From contig CAJUDU010000053.1 of NCBI GenBank assembly GCA_910584935.1, positions 1 through 17,277 on the forward strand: a DNA stretch of 17,277 nucleotides. Direction: 5' to 3'. The notes beneath the pieces were generated by a model. It was given only the letters and a program-made list of their open reading frames with translations. It was not told where the DNA came from and searched no databases. The position numbers were made by a program, and so were the translations under genes. This document shows positions 1 to 6,260 of this stretch, piece after piece. Source of the stretch: an uncultured Butyricicoccus sp. (GTDB taxonomy: Bacteria > Bacillota > Clostridia > Oscillospirales > Butyricicoccaceae). How positions within the stretch are numbered: the first letter of the stretch is position 1; each line of letters begins with the position of its first letter.

Positions 1-74
1 GAGCTGGTGGACGGACTTGAACCCCCGACCTGCTGATTACAAATCAGCTGCTCTACCAACTGAGCTACACCAGC
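1..74 (-). tRNA. tRNA-Thr (anticodon UGU)
   Basis: Read on the minus strand this is a full tRNA cloverleaf. The 7-bp acceptor stem GCTGGTG pairs with CACCAGC. The D-arm has GCTC/GAGC, and the anticodon stem GCTGA/TCAGC encloses loop TTTGTAA, so the anticodon is TGT (Thr). The T-loop is TTCAAGT. The mature body spans 74 down to 2 with discriminator T at 2; base 1 reads C, which fits the start of an encoded CCA cut by the window edge. The T-stem has a G-G mismatch in the middle, but the other arms pair normally. Confidence 0.95.
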
Positions 75-119
75 ATAAATTTAAGATTACGCGGTATTAT
101 CTTAGCAACGGATATTATA

Positions 120-620
120 TTAACACATGAAACGCAGTCTGTCAATCATTTTCTCGAATTTTGTGGCAAAAAAATTGCATATATTTTTTTCCATTACAGT
201 ACAGCGGGGTGTAGTTAGCAAAAACATCCAAATAAAAACACTGCTGCTGACAATAATACCATGTTCAATACAGTTTCCAATATACATCTGATTCTTTGTG
301 CCAGAGCATTCCTGACAAAATTCCCGGATCGATTTGAATCCATTATCATTGCTGATTAATACCGCCTGATTACAGCAGTTTGCACCAAGTAATTCACCAA
401 CTTTTGTTGCAATATAAAAATCCAGTCCATTTTTCCGTTTTACCAGCAGTTTATACGTTTCAAAACCGCATCCAGAATTTTGGATATTCAACAAATGCCG
501 CTGTTCCATTAAGAGTGTATTTTCGCTGTAAAAAACAAACATAAAATCTGTTGAGAGAAGATATTCTGTTCCACGCATCCCAGTGCTTTTTACATTTTCA
601 AAATCAATTAAAAAATACAT
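120..620 (-). CDS. PIN-like / NYN-type domain protein, putative nuclease
   Basis: A 166-aa protein. The start is the ATG at 620, because a strong GGAGGGAGAAAGG lies just before it and the sequence opens with the core strand MYFLIDFENV. Acidic residues typical of PIN-like nucleases are visible: D6 in LIDFEN, D67 in GLDFYIA and D92 in ISNDNGF. Proteins of this type are single-domain metal-dependent RNase candidates, common in Bacillota; the substrate is unknown. The last 45 residues are unusually hydrophobic (VFIWMFLL) and cysteine-rich, and do not resemble what I know of the fold, so the C-terminus may be altered. It stands alone between a tRNA and the divergent DUF4230 gene. The fold call is fairly sure; nuclease activity is inferred from the acidic residues only. 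Confidence 0.75.
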   Translation of the reverse strand: MYFLIDFENVKSTGMRGTEYLLSTDFMFVFYSENTLLMEQRHLLNIQNSGCGFETYKLLVKRKNGLDFYIATKVGELLGANCCNQAVLISNDNGFKSIREFCQECSGTKNQMYIGNCIEHGIIVSSSVFIWMFLLTTPRCTVMEKNICNFFATKFEKMIDRLRFMC

Positions 621-648
621 CCTTTCTCCCTCCCTTTTTCCTGCGTAT

Positions 649-654
649 ATCATA
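649..654 (-). promoter_or_regulatory. Putative -10 box of the PIN-like gene
   Basis: On the minus strand TATGAT lies about 30 nt before the ATG at 620, just upstream of the RBS. No good -35 box is visible at 16-18 nt. This is a reading by eye only. Confidence 0.35.
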
Positions 655-777
655 CTTTGTTTTCTGGGTCGAGTGGGAATGAGCAGTTTCAAAAGAACGT
701 ATATAAAAATAGGCGGATATTATTTTGCTGCTGATATTTTCATGGGCAAAACCCTGTGATTTTTCAGAAAAACCATC

Positions 778-806
778 TTCCGTTTGGGCGGCAAATATGG
801 TATAGT
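778..806 (+). promoter_or_regulatory. Putative promoter of the DUF4230 gene
   Basis: TTCCGT (778-783), a 17-nt spacer and TATAGT (801-806), with TG one base before the -10 (extended -10). It would give a leader of about 125 nt before the ATG at 939. The 318-nt gap between the divergent genes (621-938) otherwise holds only the minus-strand -10 box of the PIN-like gene; I see no RNA gene or repeat in it. Confidence 0.45.
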
Positions 807-938
807 GATAATCATACAAGGCTCGACATGGTTTGATAAGGGCTTACAAAATTCCCGATATGGGGACATACTGCATAACCGATAAAACGCTGTTTTTTTA
901 AAACAGCGGATAAACATAAAAAAGAAGGGCTGAATGCT

Positions 939-1571
939 ATGCGCCATTTGAAACAAAGAGGCAAAGATATTTTATGTGGGCTGCTGCTTGGGATCATTAT
1001 TGTTGCCATGCTGATGCTGGTGCGCAGCGGATTTCAAAAACGTGATATCAAAGCAATTACTGCCAATACCGCAACGAATGAAGCAAAAATGCAGGAGGTT
1101 ACATTTGAAACCATTAGCAAAAAGTTGGAAAACATCAATGAGCTTTCCACTGCTGAAATGACGTATACTGGTATTTACACCACCGAACAAGGCAGAATCC
1201 CATTTCTCACAAAGAAAGGGTTTTCCATGCTTTACACTGCAAAAGTAAAAGCAGGATTTGCAGATATCAGCCAAATAGACATTCAAATTGATGATGATTC
1301 TGTGGAAATCACACTGCCAAAAACAGAAATCACCAATATTGAAATTGATGAAAGTTCGGTTGGGTTTTATGATGAAAAACACGCATTATTTAACCCAGAT
1401 CGAAAAAGCGATGTGATTGATGCAATTTCCATCGCAAAAAATGATTTGAAAGAACAAGTGGATTTAAGCGATTTGATTACATTATCCGCTGAACGTGCAA
1501 AAATTTTGGTAAAGGCGTTGTTAGAAGATATCGTTGGGGATAAAAAATTAACTGTACTTACCATAAAATAA
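939..1571 (+). CDS. DUF4230 family membrane-anchored protein
   Basis: A 210-aa protein that starts at ATG 939 after GAAGGG with 9 nt spacing. Residues 11-29 (CGLLLGIIIVAMLMLV region) form one N-terminal transmembrane segment, and the remaining ~180 residues should lie outside the membrane. The DUF4230 pattern is visible: a beta-rich middle (IDIQIDDDSVEITLPKTEI) followed by EIDESSVGFYDEKHALFNP, then a helical C-terminus. The family has no established function; members are single-pass surface proteins in Bacillota and Bacteroidota. The gene is monocistronic, with its own promoter and a hairpin terminator 8 nt after the stop. The family call rests on the EIDE...YDE..LFNP signature and the layout. 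Confidence 0.8.
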   Translation: MRHLKQRGKDILCGLLLGIIIVAMLMLVRSGFQKRDIKAITANTATNEAKMQEVTFETISKKLENINELSTAEMTYTGIYTTEQGRIPFLTKKGFSMLYTAKVKAGFADISQIDIQIDDDSVEITLPKTEITNIEIDESSVGFYDEKHALFNPDRKSDVIDAISIAKNDLKEQVDLSDLITLSAERAKILVKALLEDIVGDKKLTVLTIK

Positions 1572-1579
1572 TCAATCCG

Positions 1580-1611
1580 GAAGGGATGCTTTAACGCATC
1601 CCTTCTTTTTT
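1580..1611 (+). terminator. Intrinsic terminator of the DUF4230 gene
   Basis: A 10-bp perfect stem, GAAGGGATGC (1580-1589) with GCATCCCTTC (1596-1605), a 6-nt loop and six T residues (1606-1611), starting 8 nt after the stop codon. Confidence 0.92.
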
Positions 1612-1633
1612 GTTTGCCCCATTGAAACGCAGC

Positions 1634-1863
1634 GGAATTGAAGTTTTCTTGCTACATATTTCGCCGCATATGCGGAGAACGGAACCGCCGCCCATTTGGG
1701 CGGCGGAATTGAAGTTTTCTTGCTGCATATTTCGCCGCACATACAGAGAACGGAACCGCCGCCCATTTGGGCGGCGGAATTGAAGTTTTCTTGCTGCATA
1801 TTTCGCCGCACATACAGAGAACGGAACCGCCGCCCATTTGGGCGGCGGAATTGAAGTTTTCTT
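1634..1863. repeat. 71-bp tandem repeat, 3.2 copies, with GC palindromes
   Basis: Units begin with GGAATTGAAG at 1634, 1705 and 1776, with a 17-bp partial unit at 1847, so the period is exactly 71 bp. The full units at 1705 and 1776 are identical; the unit at 1634 differs at four positions. Each unit boundary carries a near-perfect palindrome, arm CCGCCGCCCA, centre TT, arm TGGGCGGCGG, at 1685-1706, 1756-1777 and 1827-1848. The first unit also has a second palindrome, CCGCATATGCGG, which is lost in the other two. The array lies between two convergent genes. No T-tract follows the palindromes, so they do not look like intrinsic terminators. Because 71 is not a multiple of three, open frames through the array are not convincing genes. 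Confidence 0.93.
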
Positions 1864-1865
1864 TG

Positions 1866-1893
1866 CCTTCTTTCTTTTACAAAAGAAAGAAGG
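1866..1893. repeat. AT-rich 12-bp hairpin after the tandem array
   Basis: CCTTCTTTCTTT (1866-1877), loop TACA, AAAGAAAGAAGG (1882-1893), a perfect 12-bp inverted repeat. It ends directly at the stop codon of the minus-strand hydrolase (1894-1896), so it sits where that gene's terminator should be, but it has no clear U-tract on either strand. Confidence 0.7.
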
Positions 1894-2853
1894 TTAGGCG
1901 GGTTCATCGGTCTTGTGAGGTTCTAAATGGTTTTCCAGCCAGCGCGAAATATCGCCAAATACATCAAGATGATTTAATTCATTGATAATTTCATGCCGTC
2001 CGTCTTTGTAAAAAATCACATCAACATCTTTTTGCCCCGCCGCTTGGTACATCCGCGCAACACTCCGTACCCCATCCCCATAGCCGCCAATGGGATCTTT
2101 ATCCCCAGCAATTAAAAGAATCGGTAAGTCATGCGGGGTTGTCCGGAAACAGCGCACATGGTTCGCCCGCTGTACCAGTGTAAATAAATCCCGGAAACCT
2201 GTCGCGGTAAAAATAAAATTGCATTTATCATCCGATTGATATAATTCTACAATATGTTGGTCACGTGTCAGCCATGCAAACATAGACTGTGGGTCGGCAA
2301 TTTTCCGGTTCAAATTACCCATTGCCAGCCGCGATAAAAGCGCGGAACGATACAGCATCCCTTTGGAATGGACAACCGTATCCGCCAGGCGTATGCCGGT
2401 TTTTGCAAATGGGTTTGGCCCTACGGTGCCGCATAAAATACAGCCGCTGATATGCTGGCTCGATTGCGGCAAATAAAGCCGCGCCAGCAAAGAGCCCATA
2501 GAATGACCAAATAAAAAACAGGGCAGCCCAGGATAACGCTTTTGCATGATATCGGTTAGCTGAATCATATCGTCTATTAAATATTTCCAGCCATTACGCG
2601 GCGCAAAAAAACCAAATTCGGTTTCGCGGGAAACTGATGCACCATGCCCTAAATGGTCATTGCCGCACACAATAAACCCTAAGCTGCACAAATATTTTGC
2701 AAAAACCGTATATCGTGAAAAATATTCACACATACCATGTGCAATCTGAACAATGCCGCGTGCTTCCACGCCCTCAGGCGCAAGAATATAATAAGTAATT
2801 GCCGCAGCCCCGCTTGCGCTTTTGAACATATTCTGTGTGCATTTAATATCCAT
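1894..2853 (-). CDS. Alpha/beta hydrolase (monoacylglycerol lipase-like, serine hydrolase)
   Basis: A 319-aa protein of the Hydrolase_4 / S33-like alpha/beta hydrolase type. Visible motifs are an oxyanion region QIAHGMCEY, the conserved NDHLGHG, the nucleophile elbow FGHSMGS, the acidic segment AGDKDPIGGYG, and the catalytic histidine in YKDGRHEI. It should hydrolyse an ester (lysolipid or monoacylglycerol) in the cytoplasm; there is no signal peptide. I chose ATG 2853 because the protein then begins as family members do, and an extended -10 (TGGTATGAT) with AAAGG lies just upstream. A GTG at 2958 is in frame and would add 35 residues, but it has only a weak RBS and would overlap the decayed VOC gene. 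Substrate unknown. Confidence 0.85.
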   Translation of the reverse strand: MDIKCTQNMFKSASGAAAITYYILAPEGVEARGIVQIAHGMCEYFSRYTVFAKYLCSLGFIVCGNDHLGHGASVSRETEFGFFAPRNGWKYLIDDMIQLTDIMQKRYPGLPCFLFGHSMGSLLARLYLPQSSQHISGCILCGTVGPNPFAKTGIRLADTVVHSKGMLYRSALLSRLAMGNLNRKIADPQSMFAWLTRDQHIVELYQSDDKCNFIFTATGFRDLFTLVQRANHVRCFRTTPHDLPILLIAGDKDPIGGYGDGVRSVARMYQAAGQKDVDVIFYKDGRHEIINELNHLDVFGDISRWLENHLEPHKTDEPA

Positions 2854-2883
2854 AAAATCAGCCTTTGCAAATGGATTTTCTTT

Positions 2884-2892
2884 ATCATACCA
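2884..2892 (-). promoter_or_regulatory. Extended -10 promoter of the alpha/beta hydrolase
   Basis: TGGTATGAT on the minus strand fits the extended -10 pattern (TG, one base, TATGAT). It would start transcription about 25 nt before ATG 2853. The -35 is weak. It lies inside the alternative 35-residue N-terminal extension and supports the shorter start. Confidence 0.4.
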
Positions 2893-3046
2893 CAAATACA
2901 GCAAAACTTCCTTATCTGCGCCTGAAAATTCACAAACACTTAACTTTTTAGCCGACACTGGAATATCTTTCTTCCATTCCCTTTCAAGCCGATAAATTGA
3001 TATACAAAAAATATCAGCCCAGCGGCTTGCCCCATTAAGCTGCTGC

Positions 3047-3239
3047 CTATGCCCAGCTTTGCAGCTCGATGATATTCCAATGTGGCTTTACGCCCATCCG
3101 AATAAGCCGTTTTGACCAGCTCGCCAATTTGACCGCCGCCATTTTGCAGCAAAAGCTGCAAAATTTCTTCTACATCGTTCACCTCAAACGCAAGATCCGC
3201 AAGCCCACACCGGTTTAACCCAGACTGTGAATATTCCAT
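3047..3239 (-). pseudogene. Decayed VOC family (glyoxalase/dioxygenase fold) gene, C-terminal remnant
   Basis: An open frame from ATG 3239 reads NRCGLADLAFEVNDVEE and then QNGGGQIGELVK and GRKATLEY, which matches the second half of VOC-fold proteins. The expected ending (DPEGNIIELQSW) is missing in that frame. A different frame just after the break at about 3070-3080 reads NIIELQSWA followed by TAG at 3047-3049. A short out-of-frame deletion therefore separates the two parts. The first ~70 residues, with the first metal ligand, are absent: only 36 nt lie between this frame and the upstream gene. The continued frame runs out at 2940 in unrelated sequence. A working enzyme is very unlikely. Confidence 0.75.
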
Positions 3240-3275
3240 TTGGTCATATGAATGGCATTTCCCCTTCTTTGCCGC

Positions 3276-3671
3276 TTATTCACTGATATCAATTCGCTCA
3301 ATTTTGAAAATAACTGGGCGCGTACCATCCGAACAGCAGGCAATCATTGTATTTTCTTCTTTCATCCAGCCCTTCATAATAGAACCGCCTTGCAGCCCGG
3401 CATAAATATACCGCGAAATCGCGTCCCATGCTTCCGAACAATGCGGCATTTTGGGACCGCCGGCAACCGTATCTGGGTCGGCATCTGTTCCAATTAGGGT
3501 ATTGATGCCGCCATGCCAAAAATGGTCATTGACTTCATCCCGTTCAAACATAAAGATATCCCCAACGTGATAACATGGACACATCCCTGCATACGGGTCG
3601 CTGCAATATTTCTCCTGCAATTCTGGATATAATTTCTTATCAATTACAGTAACCTTTACTTTATGTTTCAT
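3276..3671 (-). CDS. TIGR04076 family protein
   Basis: A 131-aa cytoplasmic protein. It opens with KVKVTVIDKKLYPELQEKY and has a cysteine cluster (GMCPCYHVGD), a conserved centre (DADPDTVAGGPKMPHCSEAWD) and the strongly conserved GLQGGSIMKGW, ending in CCSDGTRPVIFKIERID. These match the TIGR04076 family, small cysteine-rich proteins without an assigned function. I chose the second ATG (3671) because GAGGTG lies 5 nt before it; the first ATG at 3674 is only 2 nt from that site. The gene begins 21 nt after the oxidoreductase stop, so it is the second gene of a two-gene operon. Cysteines and a histidine suggest metal binding, but this is inference. Confidence 0.88.
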   Translation of the reverse strand: MKHKVKVTVIDKKLYPELQEKYCSDPYAGMCPCYHVGDIFMFERDEVNDHFWHGGINTLIGTDADPDTVAGGPKMPHCSEAWDAISRYIYAGLQGGSIMKGWMKEENTMIACCSDGTRPVIFKIERIDISE

Positions 3672-3692
3672 CATAGCACCTCAAAAACTAGT

Positions 3693-4856
3693 CTATGGCT
3701 TAGGCAGTGGCGCGGGACGTTCAAATATTGTGGTCAGTGTGCAAAAACGCCCTTGCTGTGCAGAAACCTGCATCAGCTCCATAATTTCCAGCGTATGCAG
3801 TGCCATCTGCCCGCTGGCACGCGGCATACGTTTTTCCCGAATGGCATCTACCGCATCCAACAATCCAATGCCGCGGCTGTTTTCCGCATGGCTGGTGGAC
3901 GTATGGGGGCGGGTGATGGGTACAACGTGCCAAGGTGTATTTGTCTTTTCAGGGTCACGCGGCAGTGCTGCCCAGCGGTAATCTTCTTTGGTGCGCAGCC
4001 AGATTTCCCCACCAAAAAGGTTTGGGCCATCTAAAGGATCAATATCCCGCATACACAGCGTTCCCTCGGTGCCATAAAACTCCATGCGTGGCAATTCAGA
4101 ATCCCATACATCAAAACTGAATATTACCGTTGCAAGTGTGCCGCAGGCAAATTCCAAAATGCCAGTGGTATAGGTATCCACCGCCACCGGGATGGAGGTG
4201 CCACACAAGGGCTGGCTTGTCACCATGCGGCTGTCAAAGGTCTGTTTGCCCATGGCACAACAGCGTTTGACCGGCCCAAGCAAGGCAAGAAGCGCCGTAA
4301 TGTAATAAGGCCCAATATCAAACAGCGGACCTGCACCAGGCTGATAGAATGCGGCAGGGTTTGGATGGAAAGTTTCCAAGCCCGCATAGGCGACAAACCC
4401 AGTTGCGCCTGTAATGGCGCCAACTGTCCCCGCGTCAATCAAATCCCGCAGGGTTTGGATACGCCCGCCTAAAAAAGTATCCGGGGCGCAGCCAACCGTC
4501 AGCCCTTTTGCGGCGGCAAGCGACAACATTTCCTGTCCTTCCGCAAAGGTTGCCGCAAGAGGTTTTTCACTGTAAATATGTTTGCCGGCACGCAGTGCCA
4601 TCAGATTGTATTTGCCATGGACAGCAGGCGGCGTCAGATTTAACAGCATATCAATATCCGGGTCGGCAATCAGTTCTTCCACACTGGCATATGCTTTTGG
4701 GATATGATATTTTTCCGCCGCTTTTTGCGCTTTGTCCAGTCCCCGCGATGCACACGCATCCACAGATACTTTATCACTGGCAGCAAGCAGGGTTTTCAGG
4801 TAGACATCACAGATATCCCCAAGCCCTATAACACCAATCCGAAGTTTTTCCATCAT
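3693..4856 (-). CDS. Gfo/Idh/MocA family oxidoreductase
   Basis: A 387-aa NAD(P)-dependent sugar or polyol dehydrogenase of the Gfo/Idh/MocA family. An N-terminal Rossmann fold opens with IGVIGLGDIC, where the third glycine of GxGxxG is C16. The catalytic-type lysine K98 lies in YSEKPLA. The C-terminal alpha/beta domain contains GPLFDIGPYYITALL, the usual substrate-site motif, and a late acidic EFYGTEGTL strand. It starts at ATG 4856, 7 nt after AGGAG. It forms an operon with the TIGR04076 gene, and nothing nearby shows its substrate. It differs clearly from the IolG-like enzyme at 10644, being longer with a divergent active-site region. The family call is firm; the substrate is unknown. Confidence 0.93.
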   Translation of the reverse strand: MMEKLRIGVIGLGDICDVYLKTLLAASDKVSVDACASRGLDKAQKAAEKYHIPKAYASVEELIADPDIDMLLNLTPPAVHGKYNLMALRAGKHIYSEKPLAATFAEGQEMLSLAAAKGLTVGCAPDTFLGGRIQTLRDLIDAGTVGAITGATGFVAYAGLETFHPNPAAFYQPGAGPLFDIGPYYITALLALLGPVKRCCAMGKQTFDSRMVTSQPLCGTSIPVAVDTYTTGILEFACGTLATVIFSFDVWDSELPRMEFYGTEGTLCMRDIDPLDGPNLFGGEIWLRTKEDYRWAALPRDPEKTNTPWHVVPITRPHTSTSHAENSRGIGLLDAVDAIREKRMPRASGQMALHTLEIMELMQVSAQQGRFCTLTTIFERPAPLPKP

Positions 4857-4893
4857 GATACAGCTCCTTTCTGAAGCAAGCCGTTTTTTATCG

Positions 4894-4912
4894 GAATCCC
4901 CTTATGGGATTC
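4894..4912 (-). promoter_or_regulatory. Inverted repeat in the oxidoreductase leader
   Basis: On the minus strand GAATCCC, a 5-nt loop and GGGATTC form a 7-bp hairpin in the leader, between the promoter and the RBS. It could be an operator or an RNA hairpin; no T-tract follows directly. Confidence 0.4.
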
Positions 4913-4930
4913 GTTTATCCTATGCTTTTT

Positions 4931-4958
4931 ATTCTATCATTCTTGCGGCAAAACGCAA
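4931..4958 (-). promoter_or_regulatory. Putative promoter of the oxidoreductase operon
   Basis: On the minus strand TTGCGT (4953-4958), 16-nt spacer, TAGAAT (4931-4936). It lies about 75 nt before ATG 4856. Confidence 0.5.
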
Positions 4959-4983
4959 GGAAACCGGTTGTTCCGGACTGATT

Positions 4984-6027
4984 TTAAAGTAAGGCAGGTA
5001 TTTCAGCGCCAGAATCAAGTTCCATGCCATATTGTGACGGTTTCTGTTCGGTCAGCTTGACACGAACAGCCATTTCCCTGCCGCCGCGCAAAACTGTAAC
5101 CGTGACTGTATCCCCAACCTGGTGCTGGTCAAGTATAGCGGAAACATCCGCAAAGCTGGTTACCGCTTTGCCATCTATTTTTAAAATATAATCGCCAGCC
5201 TGTAAGCCATTTTCTGCCATGGACTGCGCAATATACACCCCTTGATATTGATAATAAGCGCTGTTAAGCTGCATTATGCTGACGCCAAGCTGCGGACGCC
5301 CTGCGACATAACCATTTTGAATGAGCTGCTGCACAATGGTTTTGACGGTATTCGCCGGGATTGCAAATGCCAACCCTTCAATATCACTGCCAGATGTTTT
5401 GGAATTGACAACACCGACAAGTTCGCCATTCAGGTTAAACAGACCGCCGCCAGAATTGCCTGGGTTGACAGCGGCAGAGGTTTGCAACAATGTCATGGAC
5501 TGCCCATCAATGGTCACTTGCCGGTCTTTTGCGCTGATAATGCCTTCGGTCACAGTGCCGCCCAATTCACCCAGCGGGTTGCCGATCGCAATGACAAAAT
5601 CACCCGCCCGCACTTTGGCGGAATCGGCAAGCTTTGCGGCAGGCAAACCAGACGCTTCAATTTTAAGTACGGCAAGGTCGGTTTTTGCATCTGTGCCAGC
5701 TAGTACCGCAGGATATGCCTGCCCATTGCTTAACCGCACGCGGATGGTGCTTGCACCCTCCACAACATGATTATTGGTCACGAGATACCCATTTTCAGTC
5801 AGAATAACGCCGCTGCCAGCCCCTTCGGTTACATATTCCCGGAACATACGGCTGACCTGTTTTGTTTCGGTAAAAACTTCCACCACGCTGGGCGCGGTTG
5901 CGTCCACAACATCTGCCAAATCCACAGCAACAAGGGAAACCGCTGCCGCGTCTATGGACACACTGCCCATGCCAAGTAGCACAGCGCATGAAATGGCTGC
6001 AATTTGTTTTGTAATACGGTGTTTCAT
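4984..6027 (-). CDS. htrA: HtrA/DegP-type secreted serine protease with PDZ domain
   Basis: A 347-aa trypsin-like protease. Residues 1-29 look like a signal peptide or signal anchor (K/R-rich start, then IAAISCAVLLGMGSVS, then DAAA). The catalytic triad is clear: H87 in TNNHVVEG, D117 in TDLAVLKIE and S192 in NPGNSGGGL. A single PDZ domain follows from about residue 250 (RPQLGVSIM ... GDYILKIDGKAV ... VLRGGREM). It should degrade misfolded proteins at the cell surface. The base before the oxyanion loop is unusual: TSAAVNPGNSGG where most members have TDAAINPGNSGG. The start at ATG 6027 gives a normal export signal, with AAAGGA about 12 nt upstream; the frame is open to 6132, but that extension spoils the signal peptide. 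Divergent from the sensor kinase gene. Confidence 0.93.
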   Translation of the reverse strand: MKHRITKQIAAISCAVLLGMGSVSIDAAAVSLVAVDLADVVDATAPSVVEVFTETKQVSRMFREYVTEGAGSGVILTENGYLVTNNHVVEGASTIRVRLSNGQAYPAVLAGTDAKTDLAVLKIEASGLPAAKLADSAKVRAGDFVIAIGNPLGELGGTVTEGIISAKDRQVTIDGQSMTLLQTSAAVNPGNSGGGLFNLNGELVGVVNSKTSGSDIEGLAFAIPANTVKTIVQQLIQNGYVAGRPQLGVSIMQLNSAYYQYQGVYIAQSMAENGLQAGDYILKIDGKAVTSFADVSAILDQHQVGDTVTVTVLRGGREMAVRVKLTEQKPSQYGMELDSGAEIPALL

Positions 6028-6103
6028 TGAAAAATCCATTCCTTTCGTGCCATCAGATGGAGGGCGGCAGATTAGGCGCCGCCGCTTTGCCTTATTTCTA
6101 TCT

Positions 6104-6112
6104 ATCATAACA
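6104..6112 (-). promoter_or_regulatory. Extended -10 promoter of htrA
   Basis: TGTTATGAT on the minus strand is an extended -10, giving a leader of roughly 70 nt that contains GC-rich inverted stretches. The -35 is weak. The 233-nt htrA/kinase gap also carries the kinase promoter. Confidence 0.45.
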
Positions 6113-6210
6113 CGATATCTTGGAAAACACAAAAATAACTGAAAAAAGCAAGGTAGATTTTGTGAACCGGCACTTTACAGAAACCCACTGCACAAGATAC
6201 AAAAATGTTG

Positions 6211-6216
6211 TATAAT
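6211..6216 (+). promoter_or_regulatory. -10 box of the three-component sensor operon
   Basis: Perfect TATAAT without a recognisable -35 at 16-18 nt. Transcription would start near 6223, which leaves no RBS before the ATG at 6234 and supports ATG 6261 as the kinase start. Confidence 0.5.
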
Positions 6217-6260
6217 AAGGGGTAAGAAAAACGATGCTGCGGAAAGGGGGAAACTGCCTC

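Noticed and set aside
1621..1863. CRISPR array
   Set aside because: The repeat unit is a continuous 71-bp tandem without variable spacers, and no cas gene is nearby.
1572..1907. 111-residue minus-strand open frame through the tandem repeats
   Set aside because: It exists only because of the repeat (arginine-rich repeated peptides), the 71-bp period shifts frame each unit, and it has no RBS.
4857..4983. Riboswitch in the oxidoreductase leader
   Set aside because: Only a 7-bp hairpin is visible, with no conserved aptamer motif that I recognise.
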